64,000 nt of DNA from Planctomycetota bacterium (GTDB lineage: Bacteria; Planctomycetota; Phycisphaerae; UBA1845): assembly GCA_016200265.1 (NCBI GenBank), contig JACQFE010000013.1:124001-188000 (forward strand), written 5' to 3'. Within the stretch, counting starts at the first letter, position 1, and every line of letters starts with the position of its first letter. Positions 43,401 through 51,745 of this stretch are shown here, in pieces. Under the pieces are notes generated by a model. The model had not been told where the DNA came from, made no database searches, and was given only the letters and a program-made list of their open reading frames with translations. Position numbers and translations under genes: made by a program.

Positions 43401-44460
43401 GGTCAGCCTGAACAAGCTGAGCGGCGCGACTCCGATTGCATTTGATACCGCAACGCCCGGATCGCTCTCGCAGATCGGTGAGGTTGATTCGTATTCGTTT
43501 ACTGGAACCTTCGGCACGACTGTCACGGTCGATTTTCAGGCTAACGCCGTCGGCAACGCCCCGGATATCGTTACCCGCCTTGAACTTGTAGGGCCGAATG
43601 GAGCGGTTTTCAACTCCACACCGACCTGCGGCGTCAATGCCCGTCTGGATACGGTTTCGCTTAATGATACGGGAACGTGGACCATTCGCATTCGTGCTTA
43701 CGAATCATGGTTCAACTGCGGCTACGGCACGAACACGGACATACTCACGGGCGCGTATACTGTTGCGGTTTCGGCATCCAATTCTCCGGTGACGGCGATC
43801 GCGTATGGCCAGACGCGAAACGGAAATCTTATCGTCGATTCGCAGATCGTGAACTATCAGTTTTCGGGGCTTGCAGGGGATTTCGTGTCGGCCCTTTACT
43901 TTGGGCAGGCGTACGCCCGGCGAATTCAGCTCTTCGCCCCCAATGGCGCATTGATTCAATCATCGGGGGCCGGACAAGGGACAGCATTCATCGACGTTTC
44001 GCTGCCAATTGACGGCCAATATCGCATCGCGGTCGAGGCTGCCGACAACCAACCGATTGGGACGTTTTCCATCGGGCTGTCGGAGTTGGATCTGTCAACG
44101 CCGATTTCGCTCAACACTCCGACTCCTGGATCGATCAACAACGCCGGCGAGGTGAAGCAGTTCTCATTCAACCGAACCATCGGCGATGCCGTGACGCTTG
44201 ATTTGATTACCCCATTATCCAACGTCAAGCCGGACATCCCCGCTCGCCTCGATTTGATCCGACCGGATGGCACATTGGCGACTTCGACACCGTCGTGCGG
44301 AACAACCGCGAGAACGAGCACTTTCACAATTGACCAAACTGGAAAATGGACGGCTCGAGTGCGCGTGTACGAAAGCTGGCAAAACTGCGGATTCGGGGCG
44401 GATGCGGCATTGTTGACCGGGAGCTTCACGACAAAGGTGTGCACCGGACCGTGTCCATGA
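40486..44460 (+). CDS. Large secreted protein of alternating PPC-like repeats
   Basis: About 1,325 residues from the ATG at 40486, starting with a signal peptide (MRKHFFRFVILSFAFGRG). A lone dockerin-like loop (HADTHIDLADFAVIQ) follows. The rest is eleven beta-sandwich units of two alternating kinds. Type A (six copies) has FGSTVTVDFSTPSVNxRPD, then a Cys in SCG, then RVRAYESWFNCGYG. Type B (five copies) has a Cys in DCQI and YLGPxxxRRIQLxxPNG. The A+B period is 224 residues, and two adjacent copies at 42.1-43.5 kb are nearly identical in DNA. Both types resemble bacterial pre-peptidase C-terminal (PPC) domains. No enzyme domain is present. It is probably a surface fibre or adhesin. Confidence 0.82.
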   Translation: MRKHFFRFVILSFAFGRGTIAFGQDQIDTALAEVASTIDFAAFPDCLDGPNAPVAAGCSTFNFHADTHIDLADFAVIQRGYALTPGPIQFSTETAGEINPIDDVDEYTFQGDFGSTVTVDFSTPTVNGRPDLVIHIDLVRPNGTIPASGTAVSCGTTARIDSFPLDTTGNWKVRVRAYESWNNCGYGADDALRTGLYTLTVCPSNTPPIAIAYGQTRTSVFSSDCQIVNFQFSGNSDDVVSIMYLGPAQTRHVQLYAPNGTKLGTSSGGSGASLNDIVLPLDGTYQIAVEATDNQPTGSFSIGLSELGGATHVGFNTPTGGVLSVPAEADTYSFDGVFGTTVTVDFTTPSVNGRPDVVSRVDLIRPNGTTATSVVSCGNNSRIDSYPIETSGTWTVRVRAYESWFNCGYGLDTNLIVGNYSLLICPSNAAPIAIAYGQTKDGSFAADCQIVNYQFTGALNDLATIMYLGPATTRRVQLFAPNGSSIGVTGGGQGVSLTDVQLPLSGSYRISVEAADNQPFGNFSIGLSKLSTATPVVLDTLTPGNLALIAGADVYSFPGVFGSTVTVDFSTPSVNSRPDLVVRLDLLRPNGSMATSTVSCGQTVRLDDVPMDATGTWTARVRAYESWFNCGYGADTNLLTGNFSLAVCTSDSPATPIAYGQSHDGSFSTDCQIDNYSFVGTHGDMVTIVYFGPGYVRRIQLLGPDGNPVGPASGAGQGTSLTDMVLPIDGTYIFSVEAQDNQALGNYSVSLNKLSGATPIAFDTATADSLSQIGEVDSYSFPGVFGSTVTVDFSTPSVNNRPDIVVRLDLLRPNGTTASSTPSCGQTTRLDNFAMDATGTWTARVRAYESWFNCGYGADTSLLTGNFSLAVCTSNAPATPIAFGQSHNGSFSVDCQIDNYSFTGTHGDVVTIVYLGPGYARRIQLFGPDGNPIGPASGAGQGTSLTDMVLPIDGTYTFSVEAQDNQALGNYSVSLNKLSGATPIAFDTATPGSLSQIGEVDSYSFTGTFGTTVTVDFQANAVGNAPDIVTRLELVGPNGAVFNSTPTCGVNARLDTVSLNDTGTWTIRIRAYESWFNCGYGTNTDILTGAYTVAVSASNSPVTAIAYGQTRNGNLIVDSQIVNYQFSGLAGDFVSALYFGQAYARRIQLFAPNGALIQSSGAGQGTAFIDVSLPIDGQYRIAVEAADNQPIGTFSIGLSELDLSTPISLNTPTPGSINNAGEVKQFSFNRTIGDAVTLDLITPLSNVKPDIPARLDLIRPDGTLATSTPSCGTTARTSTFTIDQTGKWTARVRVYESWQNCGFGADAALLTGSFTTKVCTGPCP
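42123..43466 (+). repeat. Two near-identical 672-bp tandem units inside the PPC-like protein
   Basis: TCATTCCCCGGAGTCTTCGG recurs at 42151 and 42823, and the matching start of the next, more diverged unit is at 43495: two steps of exactly 672 bases. Long identical stretches suggest a recent in-frame duplication or conversion. Unit borders given here are arbitrary within the period. Confidence 0.75.
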
Positions 44461-44488
44461 TGATCGTGCAAGAAGCGCGTGCAAGCGC

Positions 44489-45907
44489 TCACTTCTTGAA
44501 ATGTACCGGCCTTTGCGACGGTCCGGAATTCCCTTGCCGCGAGCGTGAGCGTAATTGGCGGTCGTATTCGGCCTGCAATTGGCGCTTTGCCTCCAGCCAG
44601 TCTGCAAACGGATCACCGGCCGCGCCGCGTCGTGCGAGAAAAATAGCATGTGCCCTCCGTCGGATCTGATCCTCGCTGGGAGGCGCAGGTGTTCCGCTGC
44701 TGGTCGTTACAGTCTCAGGATTCGCATGAGAACCGTTCAATACTGTCTCATAGGCCTTCTCGGTTCCAATCGCAGAATTGTCCCATGAAAACGTCGAGAC
44801 GGCTTCATTCCGACCGTTCTTGCCCATGGTGCGGGCGGCGTCGCGATCGGAGAGCATCGTCGTCAAGCCGGTGCTGATGGCATCGGAGCCGGTACCGACG
44901 GTAAGCCCATTGTGATGATCGCGAACGAATTCAGCCGGGCCGCCAGTGCGCGTCGCGACGACCGGCTTCCCGGCGCTCCACGCTTCGAGAATGACGATGC
45001 CGAAGGGTTCATTGCGGCTGGGCACGCACACCATATCCGCACCTTTGAAGATCCCGACAAGATCGCGTCCCGTGCGATGACCCAGGAAGCGCGTTGACGA
45101 GGCCACGCCCATGGCCGTCGCACGCGATTCAAGCCCGGGGCGCATGTCGCCGTCTCCGGCAAATACAAATTTCACGCGACGGTCTTCGTTGAGGACGGCC
45201 GGTACGGCATCGAGCAGCACATCCGGGCCTTTTTGCCATGTGAGACGACCGGCGTAAAGAACCATCGGATCTTCGCAGGACACTGCGAAGTGCTTTCGCA
45301 CGGCATCCACATCCACCTTGGAATCATATTTGCGTGCATCGACCCCGTTGTACACGCAGGAAATTTTGTCCGCGGGGACTTCATACAAACGCCGCACTTC
45401 CGCACCCAACGTCTTTGACACGCAGATGACGCGGTTCGCGAGATACGTTCCTTCCCACTCGAGATCGCGAATGCGGTGTGACAGCACATCGTCCCACACC
45501 GAATTTCCACACCGGCCAAACTCCGTGGAGTGCATCGTCAGCACGACCGCGCGCCGCCATTCGTTTTTGATCTGTCGAATCGAATCGACGGACAACCAGT
45601 CATGTCCGTGAATGATGTCGAACGGCGAGCCAATAAAATGTTCCGTCTCTCCAAGATGCCAGACGAAGCTCTGGTTCATTTGGGCGATGTCGCGGAGAAA
45701 GTCGGTGCTCGAAGAGTACGGGCAGCGGTGGTAATGGACGCCATCGATGCAGTCGTATCCGGTTTGACCTTCGGCGATGCGCGTGAACACGTGAACTTCA
45801 TGGCCGCGGCGCTGGAGCGCGGCGCTGAGCTCGGTGACATGTGGGGCCAATCCGCCGATCGCGATCGAATGCATCGACTCCCATGAAAGCATTGCAATTC
45901 TCATCAT
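44489..45907 (-). CDS. GT4-family glycosyltransferase with DUF2934 tail
   Basis: Retaining GT-B glycosyltransferase. The N-terminal Rossmann domain starts MRIAMLSWESMHSIAIGGLAPHV (the segment GGLAPHVTELSAALQRRGHEVH is typical of glycogen/starch synthase-like GT4 enzymes), and HGHDWLSVDS is the conserved acceptor-side motif. The C-terminal half has VLYAGRLTWQKGPDVLL and the nucleotide-sugar motif PSRNEPFGIVILEAWSAGKPVVAT. After the catalytic domain (about 405 residues) come a linker and a DUF2934 segment, EDQIRRRAHAIFLARRG then DPFADWLEAKRQLQ. GGAG lies upstream of the ATG pair at 45907/45904. Donor and acceptor cannot be told. It may act in glycogen or surface glycan synthesis. Confidence 0.88.
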   Translation of the reverse strand: MMRIAMLSWESMHSIAIGGLAPHVTELSAALQRRGHEVHVFTRIAEGQTGYDCIDGVHYHRCPYSSSTDFLRDIAQMNQSFVWHLGETEHFIGSPFDIIHGHDWLSVDSIRQIKNEWRRAVVLTMHSTEFGRCGNSVWDDVLSHRIRDLEWEGTYLANRVICVSKTLGAEVRRLYEVPADKISCVYNGVDARKYDSKVDVDAVRKHFAVSCEDPMVLYAGRLTWQKGPDVLLDAVPAVLNEDRRVKFVFAGDGDMRPGLESRATAMGVASSTRFLGHRTGRDLVGIFKGADMVCVPSRNEPFGIVILEAWSAGKPVVATRTGGPAEFVRDHHNGLTVGTGSDAISTGLTTMLSDRDAARTMGKNGRNEAVSTFSWDNSAIGTEKAYETVLNGSHANPETVTTSSGTPAPPSEDQIRRRAHAIFLARRGAAGDPFADWLEAKRQLQAEYDRQLRSRSRQGNSGPSQRPVHFKK

Positions 45908-46297
45908 CCGCACTCCGATCCTTCGATACCGATATCCATGATCACGTGTTCACTCGCTCGTTTCGCCGTTTCTTTGGGACGTTCCTTGATCGTGAACGAA
46001 AGGTGGTTCGCGGTCACGTTCAGGTGACGCCGCTGGTCAACCACCCCACCGAAAACCGAAAGGTGATTGCTTATACCCTTTTTATCGCCCGCTGTCGAAC
46101 ATCGCTTCATTTCGCGTGAATTCATTTTCTTGAGAGAAGCGTACAATCAATTTTGACACCGACTTGGGGGGCCTTGACGGTGCTTGCTGCAACATTGACG
46201 CCTTCCGATCGCCTGAGGATTCTTCACTTTTCCGCCTTTGCGGGCTACGATAGCATGTCGAAGACGCAATGACACCTGACATGTTGGCAGAGGAACG
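45908..46297. other. Divergent intergenic region upstream of ribE
   Basis: About 390 bases between the glycosyltransferase (leftward) and ribE (rightward). I looked for an FMN riboswitch by its conserved blocks and did not see one. Candidate -10 TACAAT lies at about 46141-46146. No gene. Confidence 0.35.
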
Positions 46298-46939
46298 ATG
46301 TTTACCGGAGTTGTCCAAACCACTGCGAATATTGTTGAAAACCGCACCACGGCGTGCGGGCGCCGGTTGCGCCTTGAAGTCGGCGTCCTCGCCGGCCAAT
46401 GCACTCTCGGCGAAAGCATTTCCGTCAGCGGCGTTTGTCTGACCGTGGCCGCCCGGACGGATTCGCACCTCGAATTCGACGTCATTCCAGAGACTTTGTG
46501 CCGCACAACGTTGGGACGCAGGCAGCAGGGCGATCGCGTCAATCTGGAACGCTCACTTCGCATCGGCGACCGGCTGGACGGCCATTTCGTGCAGGGCCAT
46601 GTGGATGCCATCGGGAATGTCGTACAGGTCGCCCGACTGGGAAACGAATACGTCATCCGAATCGCCGCGTCAGAAAGCGTGCAACCCTACATCATCCCCA
46701 AGGGTTCGATTTGTATCGACGGTGTTTCACTCACCCTTGCCGAAGTCGCTGCGAGTTCCTTCAGCGTGGCACTGATTCCGACAACGTTGAAGCTCACGAC
46801 GCTGGGCGACCTTCGCGTCGGTGATTCTGTCAATCTTGAAACCGACATCATCGCTCGAACGGTCGTTGAGAACTTAAGGCGACTCGGATCGACCTCCGAA
46901 CTTACCATCGAAAAGCTCCAGGCGGCGGGATTCGCATGA
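46298..46939 (+). CDS. ribE: Riboflavin synthase, alpha chain
   Basis: Last step of riboflavin synthesis: dismutation of two 6,7-dimethyl-8-ribityllumazines. It has the typical two-fold repeat: first barrel beginning MFTGVVQTTANI with GESISVSGVCLTV, second beginning HVDAIGNV with GSICIDGVSLTLAEV. FDVIPETLCRTTLG and VALIPTTLKLTTLG are the paired ends of the halves. 213 residues, normal. GAGGAACG precedes the ATG directly. Its stop overlaps the pdxA start (ATGA), so the two cofactor genes are co-translated. Confidence 0.96.
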   Translation: MFTGVVQTTANIVENRTTACGRRLRLEVGVLAGQCTLGESISVSGVCLTVAARTDSHLEFDVIPETLCRTTLGRRQQGDRVNLERSLRIGDRLDGHFVQGHVDAIGNVVQVARLGNEYVIRIAASESVQPYIIPKGSICIDGVSLTLAEVAASSFSVALIPTTLKLTTLGDLRVGDSVNLETDIIARTVVENLRRLGSTSELTIEKLQAAGFA

Positions 46940-48030
46940 CCGTCCACGACCCCACCAGTGATTCACCGTTCGAGAGCAAGTCGTGCAAGCCGCTCATTGG
47001 GATCACCATGGGGGATCCGTCGGGCATCGGGGCCGAGACCATCGTCAAAGCGCTCGCCGACCCCTCGATTCGTTCGCTGGCCCGATTTGTGGTCTTCGGG
47101 ATCGATGAAATTCTGGCCGCCGCAGCCGATGCCGCAGACGTTCGTTCGTTTTGGTTCTCGCTGGATGCGTCACAGCGGCGGCGAGTCGATAGCGGCGTCA
47201 TTGTAATCGACCACAAGGAATATGAGGCTGGATTCTGGATGAAGCCCCGGCCGACGCTGGAAGGCGGCCGCTTGTCGCTTCGATTTCTTGATGAAGCCAT
47301 CGAGGACGCAAAGAGCGGCGCGATTGACGCGATCGTCACCGGACCGATCAACAAGACAAGCTGGCGACTGGCCGGGTGTCGACATCCCGGACATACGGAA
47401 AAGCTGGCGGAAGCCTTTGGGGCCAAGCGCGTCACGATGGCCTTCGTCGCGGGTGATCTTCGCGTTGCATTGGCGAGCGCCCACGTCGGACTGTTTGAAT
47501 TGCGAAATCGATTTACGATCGGGGCCGTGTTCCAGCCGATCGATTTGCTGCATCAATCACTCCGAGACTGGTTCGGCATCGAGCGTCCGCGAATCGCGGT
47601 AGCGGGACTCAATCCGCACGCCGGCGAAAACGGCGCGTTTGGCGACGAGGAAGCCCGCATCATCGAGCCAGCGATCCAAATGGCACGCAACGCGGGCATC
47701 GAAGTCGAAGGACCGTTTCCCGCGGACACACTGTTCATTCGACAGCGCCGCACACGTTATGACGGCATCGTCGCGATGTACCACGATCAAGGCTTGATAC
47801 CCGTGAAAATGATGGCCTTTGATCAGGCTGTGAACGTGACGCTGGGGCTCCCCATCATCCGAACCAGCGTCGATCACGGTACTGCATTCGACATCGCTGG
47901 TGCGAATGCCGCGGACCCCGGAAGCATGAAGGCCGCGATCACTTTGGCCTGTCGACTTGCAGTCCGTGACGCAACTGTGGCACCCGCACCGGCCCCGCAG
48001 CCCGCCGCGATCGCCGATGACGGCGCGTGA
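46936..48030 (+). CDS. pdxA: 4-hydroxythreonine-4-phosphate dehydrogenase
   Basis: Pyridoxal phosphate synthesis (DXP-dependent route): NAD-dependent oxidation of 4-phosphohydroxythreonine. Clear family motifs: GITMGDPSGIGAE near the N-terminus, VTGPINKTSWRLAG, PGHTEKLAEAFGA, and metal-binding histidines in GLNPHAGENGAFG and AMYHDQGLIPVKM, plus TSVDHGTAFDIAGANAADPG at the end. 364 residues including an Ala/Pro-rich tail (APAPAPQPAA). It overlaps ribE by 4 bases. Convergent with the protease gene 12 bases further on. Confidence 0.96.
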   Translation: MTVHDPTSDSPFESKSCKPLIGITMGDPSGIGAETIVKALADPSIRSLARFVVFGIDEILAAAADAADVRSFWFSLDASQRRRVDSGVIVIDHKEYEAGFWMKPRPTLEGGRLSLRFLDEAIEDAKSGAIDAIVTGPINKTSWRLAGCRHPGHTEKLAEAFGAKRVTMAFVAGDLRVALASAHVGLFELRNRFTIGAVFQPIDLLHQSLRDWFGIERPRIAVAGLNPHAGENGAFGDEEARIIEPAIQMARNAGIEVEGPFPADTLFIRQRRTRYDGIVAMYHDQGLIPVKMMAFDQAVNVTLGLPIIRTSVDHGTAFDIAGANAADPGSMKAAITLACRLAVRDATVAPAPAPQPAAIADDGA

Positions 48031-48042
48031 TGATTTGAGTTC

Positions 48043-49359
48043 TTATGAACTTGGTCCCAGCGTGCCGCGCGCAACCTGAATCGCCGCCTCAAGCTGTCGA
48101 TCGAGAAGGATCGTACGCGGGAATGCAGTGTTGATGCCTGTAGAACCTGCACTTCGATCCAAATCGGTCGCATTGTCCACGGCCTGACGCGAGCGCTGGA
48201 TCGCCTTCGTTTCATCATCGCCCAGCCGCACTTCGACATCCGGCTGGATGCCCCATGATTTTCCGCGAGCATTCTGCTCTGTGCGATGAATGAAACGCCC
48301 GTCCGGAAGCCTGTACAAAGCCACGGTGAGCTTGACTGCAGCCTTTCGACCCACCAGGTGAATCAGGTGCTGCACGCTTCCTTTGCCGAAACTCCGTTCT
48401 CCAACGACAACCGCCCGATGCTGCGCCTGCAGCGAGCCGGCCACGATCTCCGCCGCGCTTGCCGTGCTTCCATTCACCAGCACCACAAGTTTCAACGCCG
48501 AATCCGTGGCGGCTTCTGTCGCGAAGAATTCATCCACGGCTCCGCGGCCCGACATCGTGGATAAAATCAACCCTTCACTCACGAACCGATCCACCATTTC
48601 GACGGCCTGATTCATCAACCCGCCGGGATCAAAGCGAAGATCAAGGATCAACGACCGGGCATGGTCTTTCTCAATGCCGGCGAGCGCTTCATCGAAATCT
48701 CGCAGCGTATTCGCATGAAAACCGCTGACTCGCACGTACGCCACCCCCACCGACGGATCGACGCAATAATCCCAAGATCCGTCCGTGTGGCGAGCGAATC
48801 CACGAACCGTGTGAATGCTTACGATACCGCGCGTGATCGAAATGACTTCAGGCTCCGTGCCACCGAAGTGCTGCACGCGCAGGGATACTCTCGTGCCGGG
48901 CCGACCCGCGAGCATCTCCTCCACGTCAAAAACGCTTCGGCCGTCCAAATCGCGGCCATCGACGGACAATAGGACATCACCCGCAAGAATGCCGGCTCGT
49001 TCCGCCGGACCGCCCGCAACCGGCGCGATGATCGCAATTCGCCCGGACTGCATACCCAGCTCGACGCCGACGCCATACGAGTCGCCGCGATTGCGCCGTT
49101 CGAACGAAGGAAGCTCTTTCGTCGAAAGGTATCCGCTGTAAGGGTCCAGCTCCCGCATCATGCCGCGGATCGCGCCATCGACCAGTCGATTGTCGTCAAT
49201 CGTGTCGACGTATTGTTGACGTGCCAACGCGTCGACTTCCACCAATGACGCGTAGGTATGGAGCACCGAATCCTGTTTGGCCGCCATCGGAGGGAGCTGC
49301 AGAAACATCAGCGCCATCACCGAAAACAGGACCACCCAGACCAGACCGTGTTTATGCAT
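48043..49359 (-). CDS. S41 family C-terminal processing protease (CtpA-like)
   Basis: Periplasmic serine protease acting on C-termini of exported proteins. An N-terminal membrane/signal helix (LVWVVLFSVMALMFLQLPP) is followed by a helical domain with the family block DPYSGYLSTKELPSF, a PDZ domain (about 90-175, YGVGVELG), and the protease core with nucleophile Ser in VNGSTASAAEIVAG and general-base Lys in GERSFGKGSVQ. All catalytic residues are present. The tail after the core (about 60 residues) is of variable sequence. 438 residues, normal. Convergent with pdxA. Such proteases may also act on sorting-tail proteins, though nothing here proves it. Confidence 0.93.
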   Translation of the reverse strand: MHKHGLVWVVLFSVMALMFLQLPPMAAKQDSVLHTYASLVEVDALARQQYVDTIDDNRLVDGAIRGMMRELDPYSGYLSTKELPSFERRNRGDSYGVGVELGMQSGRIAIIAPVAGGPAERAGILAGDVLLSVDGRDLDGRSVFDVEEMLAGRPGTRVSLRVQHFGGTEPEVISITRGIVSIHTVRGFARHTDGSWDYCVDPSVGVAYVRVSGFHANTLRDFDEALAGIEKDHARSLILDLRFDPGGLMNQAVEMVDRFVSEGLILSTMSGRGAVDEFFATEAATDSALKLVVLVNGSTASAAEIVAGSLQAQHRAVVVGERSFGKGSVQHLIHLVGRKAAVKLTVALYRLPDGRFIHRTEQNARGKSWGIQPDVEVRLGDDETKAIQRSRQAVDNATDLDRSAGSTGINTAFPRTILLDRQLEAAIQVARGTLGPSS

Positions 49360-49533
49360 TTTTCATGGTTCCGCGGCCTATCGGCACAAGCTGCACCAAA
49401 ACCTGGAAATACCGAAGCAATACACTCTCGGCCGTAGGACAATCAGGATATTCCGCTTATCGGTTTTCCTTGGACCGGATTCCTGGGGGCGATTACTATT
49501 CGGACGTTACCCGGTTAGGTTGGAGGCGGGATA

Positions 49534-49956
49534 TTGGCCAAAGAAAAATGGTACAGTCAAGGTCTTAAATTCACCTGCACGCAGTGCGGCAATTGCTGCA
49601 CCGGCGAACCCGGCTATGTCTGGGTCACTCGGGACGAAGTGAAACGCATCTCCGAATTCCTTGGCCGAAACGACGGCTGGCTCGATCCCGCCCAGATTCG
49701 CCGTGTCGGGCTCAGCCACAGCTTAACCGAGCGGCCCAACGGCGACTGCACGTTCCTCGCCCGCGAAAACGGAAAAGCGATTTGCACGATTTATCCGGTC
49801 CGACCCAAGCAATGTCGAACCTGGCCTTTCTGGGACGAACTTCTCGAATCCCGCGACGCATGGAACGACACCCACAAGCGAATCTGCCCGGGCATGAACA
49901 CCGGCAAGCATCACGAATTTGTGCAGATTGAAACGGTACGTCGGGGAACCGAATGA
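49534..49956 (+). CDS. YkgJ-type cysteine cluster protein
   Basis: A 140-residue protein of the zinc- or iron-binding cysteine cluster family (YkgJ). Cysteines: CTQCGNCC near the N-terminus, then a Cys in DCTFL, then ICTIYPVRPKQCRTWPF, and ICPG near the end. This is the normal family pattern. The start codon is TTG at 49534, supported by GGAGGCGGG 5-10 bases upstream. It is followed by the FG-GAP gene after about 50 bases. Function of the family is not established. Confidence 0.9.
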   Translation: MAKEKWYSQGLKFTCTQCGNCCTGEPGYVWVTRDEVKRISEFLGRNDGWLDPAQIRRVGLSHSLTERPNGDCTFLARENGKAICTIYPVRPKQCRTWPFWDELLESRDAWNDTHKRICPGMNTGKHHEFVQIETVRRGTE

Positions 49957-50004
49957 AGAAATTGTGCTTTCCATTCACGTTGCAAGAGATCGTGGGGCGT
50001 CAGC

Positions 50005-51609
50005 ATGAAAAAAACGCGACAACGAATTTCGACTTCGTGTAAGCATCGATTCCCAGCGGCTCGTCAAGTCACTTGGACTTCGGTCGCATTCTTTTCTTTG
50101 ATCGGTCAAGCTCGAGCCGCCGACTTGCAGGTGGTGTCGGTTTCTCCTGCGGCGAGATCTCTGCACGCGCCGGTGAACTCGGCAATTGTCGTGCAATTCG
50201 ACAGGCCGGTAAAGCGTTCGTCACTCGTGCCACTGCGCAGCTTCTGGGCGTTCGGTCGATGGAGCGGCACGGCCTCAGGCACGTTTGCTTTTTCCAATGG
50301 CGATCAGACGGTTTCACTCCTACCGAGTCGTCCCTTCTCCGCCGGCGAAAACGTCATGGTGATCATGTCGCATGATATTGAGGGGGTCGATGGATCAAAG
50401 CTCCGCCCGGCCGGGTATTCGTTTCAATTCTGGGTACGCACCAAACCTTCGACACTCGATTTCACACAGATAGACTTGCTCAGCACGCGGACTACCCCAT
50501 CGCAAACTTCTCGGGCGTATGGCGGAGTCGCCACCGACTTTAACGGCGACGGATTCCTCGACGTGACGATCGTAAACGAGGACACCGCCGACCTTCGCGT
50601 TTTCTTGAACAAGGCCGACCATTCCGGTGATGTGTATCCCTTTCTTCAGCCGACGTTTCCTGTCGGACCGCGGGCCAGTCCTTCGGAGCCTTCGGATTTC
50701 AATCGTGACGGCAAGGCGGACATCTGCGTCGCGAACATTAACTCCAACTCGGTGTCCATTCTTCTGGGAAATGGCGATGGAACGTTCGCGCCACAACAGT
50801 CAGTCAGCGTGGGAGCGCAGCCACGAGGCATTGCCGTGCTGGATGTGGATGGCGATGGCGACATCGACATCGTAAACACCAACGCCGGCTCGAACAACAT
50901 GTCGATCATGCTGAATGACGGCTCGGGAGTTTTCGGGCCTGCAACCTTTTTCGAAGGCGGCGGAACTGGCGAATGGGCGTTGGCGGCTGCCGACATGAAC
51001 AATGACGGAATACTCGACCTCGTGATCGGCGCGCAAACATCTCAACAAATCATCATCCAAACCGGCAATGAAGACGGGACATTCACATTGGCGTCAACCC
51101 AAAGCTGCGACGGATTGGTGTGGATGCTAAACACAGGCGATCTGAATGGCGATGGCAATGAGGATGTGGCTGTCGGCAACAGCGGCAGCAACCGCGCCGC
51201 GATCCTGCTTGGCGACGGCACCGCACATCTCGGTTTGCCCACGCGATACCTCACGGATCCATTCACGCTGGCGACCGATCTTGGCGATCTCGATGGCGAC
51301 GGCGATCTCGATTGGGTGACGTCGAGTTACTCCGGCGACTGGCGATTTTTCACCAACAACGGAGACGGCACCTTCACCTTTTACCGGGAATTCAATTCCA
51401 CAACGGCGTCGTCCTGTGCATTGCTTCTCGACCTTGATAATGATGGCGACCTCGATCTCGCCTTGATCGATGAAGAAGCCGATCAAGTGATCCTGATGAA
51501 AAACAGCGGCACTGTTTTCATACCCGCCGCCTCGACTGCCGGCATTTCAGTTCTTGCACTCATGCTCGTCGGCGCTGGAGCGACGATTCTCATTCGCAGA
51601 TCTTTGTAA
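50005..51609 (+). CDS. Secreted FG-GAP repeat protein with IPTL-like tail
   Basis: 534 residues. A signal sequence lies within the first 39 residues (WTSVAFFSLIGQARAA). An Ig-like domain of the Big_5 kind follows (about 45-150, VVSVSPAARSLHAPVNSAIVVQF cut here to SPAARSLHAPVNS). Then seven FG-GAP/VCBS repeats with calcium loops: DFNGDGFLD, DFNRDGKAD, DVDGDGDID, DMNNDGILD, DLNGDGNED, DLDGDGDLD, DLDNDGDLD, which make one seven-blade propeller. The C-terminus IPAASTAGISVLALML with GAGATILIRR is an IPTL-like sorting tail, though it lacks the WG. The start ATG is at 50005; ribosome-binding sequence is weak. Probably a surface-anchored, calcium-bound protein. Confidence 0.85.
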   Translation: MKKTRQRISTSCKHRFPAARQVTWTSVAFFSLIGQARAADLQVVSVSPAARSLHAPVNSAIVVQFDRPVKRSSLVPLRSFWAFGRWSGTASGTFAFSNGDQTVSLLPSRPFSAGENVMVIMSHDIEGVDGSKLRPAGYSFQFWVRTKPSTLDFTQIDLLSTRTTPSQTSRAYGGVATDFNGDGFLDVTIVNEDTADLRVFLNKADHSGDVYPFLQPTFPVGPRASPSEPSDFNRDGKADICVANINSNSVSILLGNGDGTFAPQQSVSVGAQPRGIAVLDVDGDGDIDIVNTNAGSNNMSIMLNDGSGVFGPATFFEGGGTGEWALAAADMNNDGILDLVIGAQTSQQIIIQTGNEDGTFTLASTQSCDGLVWMLNTGDLNGDGNEDVAVGNSGSNRAAILLGDGTAHLGLPTRYLTDPFTLATDLGDLDGDGDLDWVTSSYSGDWRFFTNNGDGTFTFYREFNSTTASSCALLLDLDNDGDLDLALIDEEADQVILMKNSGTVFIPAASTAGISVLALMLVGAGATILIRRSL

Positions 51610-51745
51610 ACCAATCGCCGGGAGCCGCGAAAAGACTGCAAAAAGCACTGCGAGAAGTCGCCGATTTCGAGATTTTGGACTAACATTTGTTGATCGGGCG
51701 TGTCGATGAGATAGAGGAATCGACCTTGAATGGAGCTACATTATC

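Noticed and set aside
40486..44460. Periodic repeats considered as a CRISPR array or satellite DNA
   Set aside because: The period is 672 bases and in frame within a coding sequence with conserved protein domains; there are no short repeat-spacer units anywhere in the window.
46100..46297. FMN riboswitch ahead of ribE
   Set aside because: None of the conserved riboswitch blocks is visible; likewise no TPP riboswitch blocks were seen ahead of thiO or thiL.
48551..48565. A DnaA-box-like TGGATAA
   Set aside because: It is single, imperfect and inside the protease gene; no cluster of DnaA boxes was seen, so no origin can be called in this window.
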